32,989 nucleotides of DNA from RSA11 sp036564135 (GCA_036564135.1 DATCLC010000118.1:1-32989); one strand, 5' to 3'; positions 8,579 through 15,077 are shown, counted from the first letter of the stretch. The notes: generated by a model not told the origin, from the sequence alone. Numbers and translations are program-made.

Positions 8579-8808
8579 GCGCGGGCTCGCCTCGCGGCGA
8601 GGCGCTCGCGCGCCTGCTCGGCCCGGCAGGCCCCGAGCTGGGCTGCGAGGAGTGCTTCGACCTCCTCGACCGCTACGTCGATCTCGAGCTCGCGGGCCAG
8701 CCCGCGGACGAGCGCGTCCCCGGCATGGCGGCACACCTCGAGGGCTGCCCCGCGTGCCGCGAGGAGTACGAGAGCCTGCGCGCGCTCGTGCTCGATGACA
8801 CCGCCTGA
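8575..8808 (+). CDS. Minimal zinc-finger anti-sigma factor (ZAS-like), soluble
   Basis: 77 residues, GTG start overlapping the sigma stop (GTGA). It has the ZAS pattern: an early Cys in CEECFDLLDRYVDLEL, then H53-LEG-C-PA-C (HLEGCPAC), followed by a short helix EEYESLRAL. Known: in ZAS proteins His-x3-Cys-x2-Cys with an upstream Cys or His binds zinc and holds the sigma factor inactive, often releasing it on thiol oxidation. Unlike most family members it lacks a transmembrane helix and sensor domain and is close to the minimum size, so it should act in the cytosol on the preceding sigma factor. That pairing is inferred from the overlap. Confidence 0.82.
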   Translation: MSAGSPRGEALARLLGPAGPELGCEECFDLLDRYVDLELAGQPADERVPGMAAHLEGCPACREEYESLRALVLDDTA

Positions 8809-8818
8809 GCGCCCACCC

Positions 8819-8926
8819 GCGACATCGACGTTCCGACGGTTGATCCCACCAAACGTCGAGGTCGCGACGGTCGCACTCGCGAGCGCGACAGATCGACGAG
8901 TAATCCCACAAAAGGTCGAAGTCGCG
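8819..8926. repeat. Two 60-bp-spaced copies of an imperfect inverted repeat
   Basis: Between the anti-sigma gene and the nuclease gene two related units occur. Their cores at 8843-8866 (ATCCCACCAAACGTCGAGG and on) and 8903-8926 (ATCCCACAAAAGGTCGAAG and on) agree at 21 of 24 bases and start exactly 60 bp apart. The first unit is an inverted repeat: GCGACATCGACGTT at 8819-8832 pairs with AACGTCGAGGTCGC at 8852-8865 with one mismatch. The second has the same arms with small insertions. It could be a dispersed repeat of the genome or a double operator. Confidence 0.7.
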
Positions 8927-8990
8927 CGGGGACGTCGCGGGCGGCGGCTACGGTCAGGGACCGACCTCGAAGGGCGACTCATACGAGGGG

Positions 8991-9860
8991 ATGCGAACGC
9001 TGCGAACGACAAGGCGAGGCTGCCTCGTGCCCGCGTGCGCGCTCGCGCTGCTCGCGTTCGCACTCGGCGGGTGCGAGGAGGTGGGCGGGGACGACGAGCG
9101 GCGCGACCGTGCGGCGGTGCCCGGGGGCAAGCGCGAGCGCCCGGCGAGCGAGCGGCGTGAGAGCCGCAAGCGCGACCGCGAGCCGAAGTCGAGCGTCTCG
9201 CGACCGGAGCGCGCCCCCGGCATCCCCGCCGACGCCAAGCGCACGACCGTCGTCGAGGTGACCGACGGCGACACCGTCGAGCTCGAGGCCCTGGGGGCTT
9301 CGCGGATCATCGGCGTCGACACGCCGGAGGTCTACGGCGGCGCCGAGTGCTTCGGCCGGGAGGCGTCCGAGTTCGCGAAGTCGCTGCTGCGACCCGGCGA
9401 CACCGTCTATTACCGCCACGGCGTCGAGCGGACCGACCGCTACGGGCGCGATCTGATCTACCTGTGGCTGCGGGGCGGGACCTTCTTCAACGCCGCGCTC
9501 CTGAAGGAGGGCTACGCCGTCACCCTGACGATCCCGCCGAACGTCGAGTTCGCCGACCTCTTCCGGCGCCTCGCCGCCAAGGCGCGGGCGGCGGGCCGGG
9601 GGCTGTGGGCGAGCGACACGTGCGACGGCGATCCCGACGCGCCCGCGGGCGGCTCGCGGCCGCGCAGCGAGCCGACCTCGGCCCCCGGCGGTGGCGGCGG
9701 CGCCGGCGGTGGCGGGGGAGGCTGCGAGCCCGGCTACACGCCCTGTGTGCCGCGATACCCGCCGGACCTCGACTGCGCCGACATCGGCCGCCCGGTCACG
9801 GTGACCGGCAGGGACCCTCACAACCTCGACGGCGACGGCGACGGGCGCGGCTGCGAGTAG
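8991..9860 (+). CDS. Thermonuclease-domain lipoprotein with C-terminal Excalibur domain
   Basis: 289 residues. Signal peptide with lipobox LGGC (Cys28), then a charged linker (about 30-82). The SNase domain spans about 83-212: VTDGDTVEL carries the calcium aspartate, SRIIGVDTPEV the first catalytic Arg and the Asp/Glu pair, RTDRYGRDL the second Arg, so all key residues of staphylococcal nuclease are kept. A Gly-rich linker (233-244) leads to an Excalibur domain (about 245-289) with Cys residues and the calcium-binding NLDGDGDGRGCE. Predicted to be a calcium-dependent nuclease on the outer face of the membrane, degrading extracellular DNA or RNA. The ATG is preceded directly by GAGGGG, too close for a normal ribosome binding site; a TACGGT at 8949 could be its -10. 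Confidence 0.9.
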   Translation: MRTLRTTRRGCLVPACALALLAFALGGCEEVGGDDERRDRAAVPGGKRERPASERRESRKRDREPKSSVSRPERAPGIPADAKRTTVVEVTDGDTVELEALGASRIIGVDTPEVYGGAECFGREASEFAKSLLRPGDTVYYRHGVERTDRYGRDLIYLWLRGGTFFNAALLKEGYAVTLTIPPNVEFADLFRRLAAKARAAGRGLWASDTCDGDPDAPAGGSRPRSEPTSAPGGGGGAGGGGGGCEPGYTPCVPRYPPDLDCADIGRPVTVTGRDPHNLDGDGDGRGCE

Positions 9861-9879
9861 CGCGGCGACCCCGGTGGTC

Positions 9880-9885
9880 TAGCCT
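9880..9885 (+). promoter_or_regulatory. -10 box TAGCCT, probable leaderless promoter
   Basis: TAGCCT ends 6 bases before the GTG at 9892, with no Shine-Dalgarno sequence between. This is the same arrangement as at 7919. Confidence 0.5.
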
Positions 9886-9891
9886 GCGGGC

Positions 9892-10563
9892 GTGGGCGCG
9901 ACCTCCCAGGCAACCGACGCCGCGCGGATCACCGTTGGCGTCGCGGCGCGCGCGGGGCGAAGCCCGGATGACGTGGTCGAGCTCGCGGGCGAGCTCGGGC
10001 TGCTCGGCTGGGTGCGCGAGGGAGAGGCGGGCGAGCTTTTGATCCACGCCGAAGGCGGCGCGGACGCGGTCGCGGCCCTCGCGGAGCGCCTCGGGGTCGA
10101 CGGGGATCCCGAGAGCGCGCTCGAGCGCGTCAAGGTCGAGGGCCACGAGCAGTTCGCGATCCGCGGCGTGCCCGCGGGGCCGTTCCGGGTGCTGCGCCGG
10201 GTCGGCCGCAGCGGGTTCGAGCTGCAGCTCGAGGTCGCGGGCGAGCTGCGCGCCTGGGCGCTGCCCAAGGGGCCGTCGATGGACCCCGCCGACAAGCGCA
10301 TGGCGTTCGAGGCCAAGCCGGGCGAACCGGCCGAGGGCGAGCTCGAGGTCTGGGACTCAGGCGCCTACGAGCAGGGCGGCCGCGTGCCGTGGCCGGAGGC
10401 GATCGAGCGCGGGCACGCCGTCTTCGTGCTGCACGGCGAGCGCCTGGAGGGCGGCTTCGCCCTGCAACGCACGAGCGCGAGCCCGCGCCCGAGGTGGCTT
10501 CTGATCAAGCGCCGCGACGACTACGCGCGCCCCGGCTCGGACGTGATCGCGGAGTCCGGGTGA
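9892..10563 (+). CDS. Acylphosphatase-like / LigD 3'-phosphoesterase-like fusion, probably inactive
   Basis: 223 residues. The N-terminal ~75 residues resemble acylphosphatase (LAGELGLLGWVREGEAGEL then AVAALAERLG), but the P-loop catalytic Arg of VQGVGFR is replaced (GRSP) and the Asn after GWVR is Glu. Residues about 95-220 resemble the LigD phosphoesterase (PE) domain: ELRAWALPKGPSMDPADKRM, VWDSGAYE, RWLLIKRRDDYA. The PE catalytic stretch normally reading H-Y-D-F-R-L-E is here GFELQLEVAG, and the HVEDHP...IPxGxYGAG segment is missing. Similarity is by eye. I infer a non-catalytic relative, perhaps binding DNA or a partner protein. No Ku or ligase gene lies in the window. The next gene overlaps by four bases. 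Confidence 0.65.
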   Translation: MGATSQATDAARITVGVAARAGRSPDDVVELAGELGLLGWVREGEAGELLIHAEGGADAVAALAERLGVDGDPESALERVKVEGHEQFAIRGVPAGPFRVLRRVGRSGFELQLEVAGELRAWALPKGPSMDPADKRMAFEAKPGEPAEGELEVWDSGAYEQGGRVPWPEAIERGHAVFVLHGERLEGGFALQRTSASPRPRWLLIKRRDDYARPGSDVIAESG

Positions 10564-10994
10564 ACGCGCCGGGCGAGCGGGCGGCGGCGGAGGAGTTCGT
10601 GGAGCGCTTTGCCTCGTACTGGGCGGCACCGTTGCCCGAGGGCCTGGTGGAACTCCTCGCCGCGGATGTGCGCCTGGCAGCCCCGCTCACGCCCACGACC
10701 ACCACGCTCGCCGACGCACAACGCGTCTTCGCGCGCTTGCTCGCGGCTGTCCCGGACCTCACCGGCCGAGTGCACAGCTGGGGGGCGACGAGCGATGGCG
10801 TGCTCATCGAGTTCACGCTCTCCGGCACCGCCGGCGGCAGGCCGAATTCGTGGCGCGCCGTGGATCGCTTCGTCCTGAGGCCCGACGGTCTCGCCAGCGA
10901 GCGCGTCTCCTACTTCGACTCGCTGCCGCTCGCGCTCACGCTCCTGCGCCGCCCGTCCGCCTGGTGGCGCGTGCTGCGCGCACGCCGCGGCTGA
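10560..10994 (+). CDS. NTF2-like/SnoaL-type domain protein
   Basis: 144 residues from GTG 10560, overlapping the previous stop by four bases (GTGA). The pattern fits the NTF2-like fold: an N-terminal helix (AAAEEFVERFASYW), then VELLAADVRLAAPL, a helix over DAQRVFARLLAAVPDLTG and strands ending SWRAVDRFVLRPDGLASERVSYFD. In SnoaL-like proteins this cone-shaped pocket binds or isomerises small molecules; the family is too diverse to name a substrate. A basic C-terminal tail follows (RRPSAWWRVLRARRG). A longer frame from 10389 is an overlap into the upstream gene. Confidence 0.72.
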   Translation: MNAPGERAAAEEFVERFASYWAAPLPEGLVELLAADVRLAAPLTPTTTTLADAQRVFARLLAAVPDLTGRVHSWGATSDGVLIEFTLSGTAGGRPNSWRAVDRFVLRPDGLASERVSYFDSLPLALTLLRRPSAWWRVLRARRG

Positions 10995-11001
10995 CCGTCG
11001 C

Positions 11002-11283
11002 TCAGCGATTCGCGATCCCGTCCAGGTGCAGCACGTTCGACTCGTCGTTGTGCGCACCGCCGGCGCCCACGTGCTTGTCGCTGATCACCGGCCCCCGCTT
11101 GATCACGTGCACGATCGCCATCGCGTGGCCGCGCCCCAGCCCGTAGTCCTCCTTGAGCCATTCCACGATCTCGCCCGCCTTGGTGTCCTCGCCGAAGCCC
11201 TTCGCCTTGGCCTCGTCGATCAGCTGGCGGGGCGTCTTGCCGGTCTTCCTCTCGATGTTGTCGAGGTAGGCCTGAAAGGACAT
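11002..11283 (-). CDS. DUF4287 domain protein
   Basis: 93 residues. It carries the DUF4287 pattern SFQAYLDNIERKTGKTPRQL, then KAKGFGEDTKAGEIVEWLKE and GLGRGHAMAIVHVIKRG, and ends with a less typical tail (NDESNVLHLDG). It is a small soluble helical protein of unknown biochemical role. A strong ribosome binding site (AAGAAGGAGG) lies 7 bases before the ATG. The gene is divergent from a TetR regulator, and the 21-bp palindrome between them starts 25 bases upstream of this ATG, so it is the likely target of that repressor. Confidence 0.87.
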   Translation of the reverse strand: MSFQAYLDNIERKTGKTPRQLIDEAKAKGFGEDTKAGEIVEWLKEDYGLGRGHAMAIVHVIKRGPVISDKHVGAGGAHNDESNVLHLDGIANR

Positions 11284-11307
11284 GGGGCTTCCTCCTTCTT
11301 TTGAAGC

Positions 11308-11328
11308 TAGACTAGACGGTCTAGTCTA
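11308..11328. promoter_or_regulatory. Perfect 21-bp palindromic operator, probable TetR box
   Basis: Arms TAGACTAGAC and GTCTAGTCTA surround a central G at 11318; all ten pairs match. The site is AT-rich against its surroundings and contains three CTAG tetramers. It sits between the DUF4287 gene and the TetR gene and directly abuts a TACAGT box on the plus strand, so a bound repressor would block both promoters. Confidence 0.8.
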
Positions 11329-11329
11329 A

Positions 11330-11335
11330 TACAGT
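11330..11335 (+). promoter_or_regulatory. -10 box TACAGT for the TetR gene
   Basis: TACAGT lies immediately behind the palindrome. Transcription starting about 7 bases later would begin after the ATG at 11337 and lead to the ATG at 11385. A TATGCT at 11359-11364 is a second candidate box. Confidence 0.4.
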
Positions 11336-11384
11336 CATGAGCCGGTGCGGGCGGTGCCTATGCTCGCCGCGGAAGGGACAGCCG

Positions 11385-12044
11385 ATGCCAAAGCCGACGA
11401 ACACCGAGGGGCGCGCGCGAGAAGGTGCCGCCCGGCGATCGCCAGCCAAGCGCGAGGCGATCCTCGACGCCGCCACCGACCTGTTCCTGCGCGGCGGCTA
11501 CCTCGGCACGACCGTGGATCAGATCGCGGCGCGCGCCGGGGTCGCCAAGCAGACGGTGTACGAGCACTTCGGCGGCAAGGAGGCGCTCTTCAACGAGATC
11601 GTCCTGCGGACGATCGACCAGGTGGGCAGGCCGTTCTTCGAGCTGATCGCAGACACGGAGGACGGCGAGGACGTCGAGTCCTGGCTGCGCGATCTGGCGC
11701 GCCGGCTCGTCCGCGTCGTGAGGGAGCCGCGGCTGCTCGAGCTGCGCCGCCTGGTGATCGCCGAGGTCGGGCGGTTCCCCGAGCTTGGGAGGGTGTTTGC
11801 CGAGCGGGGCCACGGGCGCACGGTCGAGGCGCTCCAGGCGAAGTTCGAGCGGCTGCGTGAGGCCGGCTTGCTCGCCGTGGAGGACGCGGGCCTCGCCGCC
11901 CAGCAGTTCAACTGGCTCGTGCTCTCGATCCCGATCAACCGCGCGATGTTCGACCCGCGCGCCAGGTTCACCGAGGACGAGCTGGACCGCTGGGCCGACG
12001 AGGCCGTGCGCATCTTCCGAGCGGCGTACCTGGCGGACGGTTAG
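11385..12044 (+). CDS. TetR/AcrR family transcriptional regulator
   Basis: 219 residues. Typical N-terminal TetR DNA-binding domain: KREAILDAATDLFLRGGYLGTTVDQIAARAGVAKQTVYEHFGGKEALFNEIV (about residues 22-75), followed by an all-helical ligand domain that looks like the TetR_C AefR/YbiH type (RRLVIAEVGRFPELGRVF). The start at ATG 11385 is preferred because GGAAGGG lies 7 bases upstream; ATG 11337 would add 16 Cys/Arg-rich residues and lies upstream of the probable transcription start. It is expected to bind the adjacent palindrome and regulate itself and the DUF4287 gene. The ligand is unknown. Its stop overlaps that of the converging VOC gene by four bases. Confidence 0.9.
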   Translation: MPKPTNTEGRAREGAARRSPAKREAILDAATDLFLRGGYLGTTVDQIAARAGVAKQTVYEHFGGKEALFNEIVLRTIDQVGRPFFELIADTEDGEDVESWLRDLARRLVRVVREPRLLELRRLVIAEVGRFPELGRVFAERGHGRTVEALQAKFERLREAGLLAVEDAGLAAQQFNWLVLSIPINRAMFDPRARFTEDELDRWADEAVRIFRAAYLADG

Positions 12045-12385
12045 CCGCGGCGGTGCGAGACGACGTTGACCGTCGTGCCGCCCGGCTCGCGCAGCATGAA
12101 CCGCCGCACGCCCCACTCCTCGTCGCGGAGCGGGTAGACGATCTCGAGCCCGTGCTCGACGGCCTGCGCGTGGACAGCGTCCACGTCGCCGACCTCGACC
12201 GAGATTCCCGGGGCCGCGGGATCCTCGCTGATGATGTTGACCTGCGCCTTCGGGTTGTCCGGCGACGCGACGGTGACGATCCAGCCGAGGTCCATCACGG
12301 CCTCGAACCCGAGGCGCTCGAAGAACGCGCGGGTCTCGGCGACCCGGTTCGTCTTGATGTTCGGTACCGCCCGCTCGATCGTCAT
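12041..12385 (-). CDS. VOC (glyoxalase/bleomycin-resistance fold) protein
   Basis: 114 residues from ATG 12385. It has the beta-alpha-beta-beta-beta pattern of a VOC protein: AVPNIKTNRVAETRAFFERLGFEAVMDLGWIVTVA and later EVYPLRD-type strands ending RRFMLREPGGTTVNVV. Possible metal positions are not obvious at the first strand (N instead of H), so it may be a binding protein rather than an enzyme. It is close to the subgroup annotated as glyoxalase superfamily proteins with bleomycin-resistance-like fold. It starts two bases after the stop of the DUF4189 gene, so the two form an operon. A longer frame toward 12877 is spurious. Confidence 0.85.
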   Translation of the reverse strand: MTIERAVPNIKTNRVAETRAFFERLGFEAVMDLGWIVTVASPDNPKAQVNIISEDPAAPGISVEVGDVDAVHAQAVEHGLEIVYPLRDEEWGVRRFMLREPGGTTVNVVSHRRG

Positions 12386-12387
12386 GG

Positions 12388-12765
12388 TCAGCCGCTGCAG
12401 GTCCAGGCTACCCGGCGCGCCTTCTTCACGCCGGTGCGGCGCTTGGCGACCCTGCGGGCCCGCTTGAGCGCGGTGTCCTTCTTCCTGGCCGCGCCCCAGA
12501 AGTAGCGGCCGCGGGCGTGCACGACCGCAGCACAGCCGTTCCGCACCCAGACCACGACCTTGCAGCGCCCCATGCACTCGCGCTTGGCGCGCTTCTTCGC
12601 TGCCTTCTTCGTCGAGTACCCCCAGCTCACGCCGGCGGCCCCCGTGTTCGGGTTCACCGCGATCGCGCCGTAGGCGGCCTCCGCGGCCGCGGGCGCGACG
12701 GTGGTGGCGGCGAACGCGGCGAGAGCGAGCGCGAGCATGATCGAGATCGCGCGCTTTTGTCCCAT
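12388..12765 (-). CDS. Secreted DUF4189 protein
   Basis: 125 residues. Signal peptide (about 1-31, ending AAAEAA) and then a DUF4189 domain: YGAIAVNPNTGAAGVSWGYSTKKAAKKRA, C...GRCKVVVWVRNGCAAVVHARG. Four of its cysteines lie outside the signal and probably pair in the exported protein; the C-terminal half is very basic. DUF4189 proteins are small exported proteins of actinobacteria and proteobacteria whose role is not settled. Ribosome binding site AGGAGG lies 7 bases before the ATG. The next gene on the strand is the VOC gene, almost adjacent. Confidence 0.85.
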   Translation of the reverse strand: MGQKRAISIMLALALAAFAATTVAPAAAEAAYGAIAVNPNTGAAGVSWGYSTKKAAKKRAKRECMGRCKVVVWVRNGCAAVVHARGRYFWGAARKKDTALKRARRVAKRRTGVKKARRVAWTCSG

Positions 12766-12787
12766 AGACAGTCCTCCTGTTCGGAAG

Positions 12788-12805
12788 CGGGAGCGAGCGC
12801 TCCCG
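12788..12805. promoter_or_regulatory. Palindrome upstream of the DUF4189 gene
   Basis: Arms CGGGAGCG and CGCTCCCG (8 bp, perfect) with a 2-base spacer, 22 bases before the ATG of the minus-strand gene. The spacer is too short for a stable hairpin loop, so an operator is more likely. A palindromic CCCCGGCCGGGG lies 10 bases further on. Confidence 0.35.
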
Positions 12806-12922
12806 GTAACTGTCCCCCCGGCCGGGGCGGCACGTTAACAACCGGGGGCGGCGGCAAGTAACCAGCCGCGGGCCCACTCCTGGAGGGTGCCTGCCGCGGT
12901 CGCCGGCAGGGGACCCGAGCCC

Positions 12923-12928
12923 TAGACT
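12923..12928 (+). promoter_or_regulatory. -10 box TAGACT of the tRNA gene
   Basis: TAGACT ends 10 bases before the first base of the tRNA. This anchors the TANNNT box seen before several protein genes here to a gene that must be transcribed. Confidence 0.5.
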
Positions 12929-12938
12929 GACCCTCTCG

Positions 12939-13012
<74 letters not shown>

Positions 13013-13034
13013 TGCGGCCGCACCGGAAAACACG

Positions 13035-13610
13035 ATGGGCAAGGTCTACGACGAGATCACCGAGCACCAGCGCGCGTGGATCGCGCGCCAGGCGATGTTC
13101 TTCGTCGCGACCGCCCCGCTCTCAGCCGACGGGCACGTGAACCTCTCGCCCAAGGGTCCGATCGGCTCGCTCGCGGTCCTCGGCCCGCGCGAGATCGCCT
13201 ACCTGGACGTGTACGGCAGCGGCTCGGAGACGATCGCCCACCTGCGCGAGAACGGGCGCATCTGCGTGATGCTCTGCGCGTTCGAGGGCCCGCCGCGGAT
13301 CCTGCGCCTCCACGGCCGCGGGGAGGTGATCCGCCATGACGACCCGCGCTTCGCGGAGCTCCTCCAGCGCGCCGACTTCCAAGACCCCTCCGTCCCCGAG
13401 GCGCGCCGCTCGATCATCCGGGTTGACGTCACGCGCATCTCCGACTCCTGCGGCTACGGCGTGCCGCTCCTGCGCTTCGAGGGCCTGCGCGAGCACCACG
13501 CGCTCTCGGTGGCCAAGCGGGTGCGCGTCGTCGGCGAGGAGCGCTACCGCGCCGAGCAGGTCGAGGTCGCGGGGCACAGCATCGACGGGCTGCCCGCGCT
13601 CGCGGACTGA
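13035..13610 (+). CDS. Pyridoxamine 5'-phosphate oxidase-fold (PPOX) flavin protein
   Basis: 191 residues. The split-barrel pattern is clear: RQAMFFVATAPLSADGHVNLSPKGPIG (first strand pair), EIAYLDVYGSGSETIAHLRENGRICVM (flavin-binding segment) and ILRLHGRGEVI. Members of this branch bind FMN or F420 and act on small oxidised substrates; actinobacterial ones often use F420, but the sequence alone does not settle that. It is not PdxH: the PdxH C-terminal substrate-binding region is absent. The ATG follows GGAAAA by about 5 bases, directly downstream of the tRNA. Confidence 0.87.
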   Translation: MGKVYDEITEHQRAWIARQAMFFVATAPLSADGHVNLSPKGPIGSLAVLGPREIAYLDVYGSGSETIAHLRENGRICVMLCAFEGPPRILRLHGRGEVIRHDDPRFAELLQRADFQDPSVPEARRSIIRVDVTRISDSCGYGVPLLRFEGLREHHALSVAKRVRVVGEERYRAEQVEVAGHSIDGLPALAD

Positions 13611-13657
13611 CCCGCACCGGACGGGCGCCGGCGGCCCCGCGCTGGTTTACTGCTCGA

Positions 13658-14257
13658 ATGCCCCTGACGCAGTACTACGTGGCCGCCTCCCTCGACGGCT
13701 ACATCGCCGAGCCGGACGACGGCCTCGACTGGCTCACCCGCTACGAAGGGAGCTACGACGGGCCGGGCGCGGAGGCCGGCGCGATGGCAGCGGGCGGCTC
13801 CTACGACGCCTTCTACGAGCGGGTCGGGGCGCTGGTCAGCGGCTCGGCCACCTACGAGTGGATCCTCGCCCACCTGGACGAGGTCGCGGACACGCTGGAG
13901 GCCGGCGCCGCGTGGCCGTACGCGGGCAAGCCCTACTGGGTCCTGAGTTCGCGCGAGCTGCCGGTCCCCGATGTGGAGGGGATCGACGTCAGGATCGTGG
14001 AGGCCTCCGCCGAGGAGATCCACCCCGAGCTCGCCCGCGCGGCGGGCAACCGCAACATCTGGGTCGTGGGCGGCGGTGGCGTCGCCTCGCAGTTCGCCGC
14101 GGCGGGCCTGCTCGACGAGCTCCACCTCACCGTCGTCCCCGTCGTGCTGGGCGCCGGCAAGCCCCTGTTTGCGCGGCCGCTGCCCGCCATGCAGCTGCGC
14201 GCGGTCACGCCGATGCGCAGCGGGATGGTCGAACTGCGCTACGAGCTCGCGCGCTAG
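13658..14257 (+). CDS. Dihydrofolate reductase / RibD C-terminal domain protein
   Basis: 199 residues. N-terminal QYYVAASLDGYIAEPDDGLDWL matches the RibD-C/DHFR-like family strand and NADPH-adjacent loop. SGSATYEWI corresponds to the M/S-G-xx-T-Y helix start, and NIWVVGGGGVASQFAAAGLLDELHLTVVPVVLGAGKPLF is the family's cofactor-binding and C-terminal part. The family reduces pyrimidine or pterin-like substrates with NADPH, but stand-alone members mostly have no known substrate. The start ATG lacks a ribosome binding site; a TTTACT 6 bases upstream may be a variant of the leaderless -10 box. Confidence 0.88.
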   Translation: MPLTQYYVAASLDGYIAEPDDGLDWLTRYEGSYDGPGAEAGAMAAGGSYDAFYERVGALVSGSATYEWILAHLDEVADTLEAGAAWPYAGKPYWVLSSRELPVPDVEGIDVRIVEASAEEIHPELARAAGNRNIWVVGGGGVASQFAAAGLLDELHLTVVPVVLGAGKPLFARPLPAMQLRAVTPMRSGMVELRYELAR

Positions 14258-14286
14258 CGCCGACGCCACGACCCGCCCGCAGCGCG

Positions 14287-14292
14287 TACGCT
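14287..14292 (+). promoter_or_regulatory. -10 box TACGCT, probable leaderless promoter
   Basis: TACGCT ends 9 bases before the ATG at 14302. No ribosome binding site is visible in between. Confidence 0.5.
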
Positions 14293-14301
14293 GCGCGCAC
14301 C

Positions 14302-14919
14302 ATGACCCTCGGGCGATCCACTCGCGCCGCGGCGCTGCTCGCAACGGCGGCACTCGCCCTCGCCGGGTGCGGAGGCGGGGGCGACGAGGAGCGCACCGAG
14401 ACCGAGCCCCCGCGCGTCGAGACCGCGCACAAGCTCCCCAAGCTGAAGCGCGGGTGGGACCCCCACCTCAACCGCCGCACGGGGATCGCCATCGGGGAGC
14501 CGCCCGGGTGGACGGCTCGCGACCGCGGCACCACGACGATCCTGCGCTCGCCCGACAAGCTGATCGCGATCACCGTCACACCCGACCGCACCGACGAGGC
14601 GCTTGGCATTCCGCTCGCGCAGTTCGCGGCGCGCACCTTCGCCGCCCTCCCGGGCTTCGAGGGCGAGCTGCGGCCCTCCGAGCCGCGCCCGTTCGCGGCG
14701 CGCTACCCCGCCGTCCAGGTGGTGGGGCGGGGCACCGCCGCCGACACCGGCGTGCGCCAGCGCCTGCGCGTGGTCGTCATGCGCCGCGACGAGCTCGTCA
14801 CGGTCGTGGCCGTGATCGCGGAGAACGCGCGTCGCGCAGACAAGGTCTTCAGCCGCAACGCAATCGACGCCGTGCGCACGATCCGCACCCGGCCCGTCGG
14901 CAGCGTCCCGCCCGGTTGA
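14302..14919 (+). CDS. Lipoprotein of unknown function
   Basis: 205 residues. Signal peptide with lipobox LAGC (Cys23) followed by a Gly/Asp/Glu linker. The mature domain starts near residue 50 with HLNRRTGIAIGEPPGWTARDRG, then TILRSPDKLIAITVTPDRT and RQRLRVVVMRRDELVTVVAVIAENA. This pattern of a G-x-P-x-G-W loop with several antiparallel strands recalls PsbP/Mog1-like lipoproteins of actinobacteria, by eye only. It is expected to sit on the outer face of the membrane. The frame extends back to 13336, but that part overlaps two real genes. No operon partner: the next gene has its own promoter. Confidence 0.8.
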   Translation: MTLGRSTRAAALLATAALALAGCGGGGDEERTETEPPRVETAHKLPKLKRGWDPHLNRRTGIAIGEPPGWTARDRGTTTILRSPDKLIAITVTPDRTDEALGIPLAQFAARTFAALPGFEGELRPSEPRPFAARYPAVQVVGRGTAADTGVRQRLRVVVMRRDELVTVVAVIAENARRADKVFSRNAIDAVRTIRTRPVGSVPPG

Positions 14920-15027
14920 GCCTCTGAAAGCCCCGCCCGAGCTTGAGACGCGGCCAGCCGCCGCGGCGCCCTCGCCAGTCCTCTCCGGGGCGGGCCCGAT
15001 CTCCCGTCCGTTTCCGGTGGACGGAAA

Positions 15028-15057
15028 TTGGACAACCATCTCGTCGGATGGTAGGAT
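15028..15057 (+). promoter_or_regulatory. Promoter of the GntR gene (-35 TTGGAC, -10 TAGGAT)
   Basis: TTGGAC at 15028-15033 and TAGGAT at 15052-15057 are separated by 18 bases. The predicted transcription start falls near 15064, in the centre of the adjoining palindrome. Between the boxes lies another inverted repeat, ACCATC/GATGGT (15035-15040 and 15047-15052). Confidence 0.65.
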
Positions 15058-15077
15058 CGTCATACAATATGACGATC
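15055..15077. promoter_or_regulatory. GntR-type operator palindrome
   Basis: Arms GATCGTCATA (15055-15064) and TATGACGATC (15068-15077) with spacer CAA; all ten pairs match. It overlaps the -10 box and start point and ends 10 bases before the GntR ATG. This fits autorepression by the FCD-type GntR protein, whose known sites are short AT-richer palindromes. Confidence 0.8.

Noticed and set aside
8819..8926. CRISPR array
   Set aside because: Only two units, which are themselves imperfect inverted repeats, and no cas genes.
8795..9160. 121-codon frame through the repeat units
   Set aside because: Its residues are the translated repeat followed by the shifted nuclease start; no family features, and real genes flank it.
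13336..14919. 527-codon frame
   Set aside because: Only the part from 14302 is a gene (lipobox lipoprotein); the rest lies out of frame within the PPOX and DHFR-like genes.
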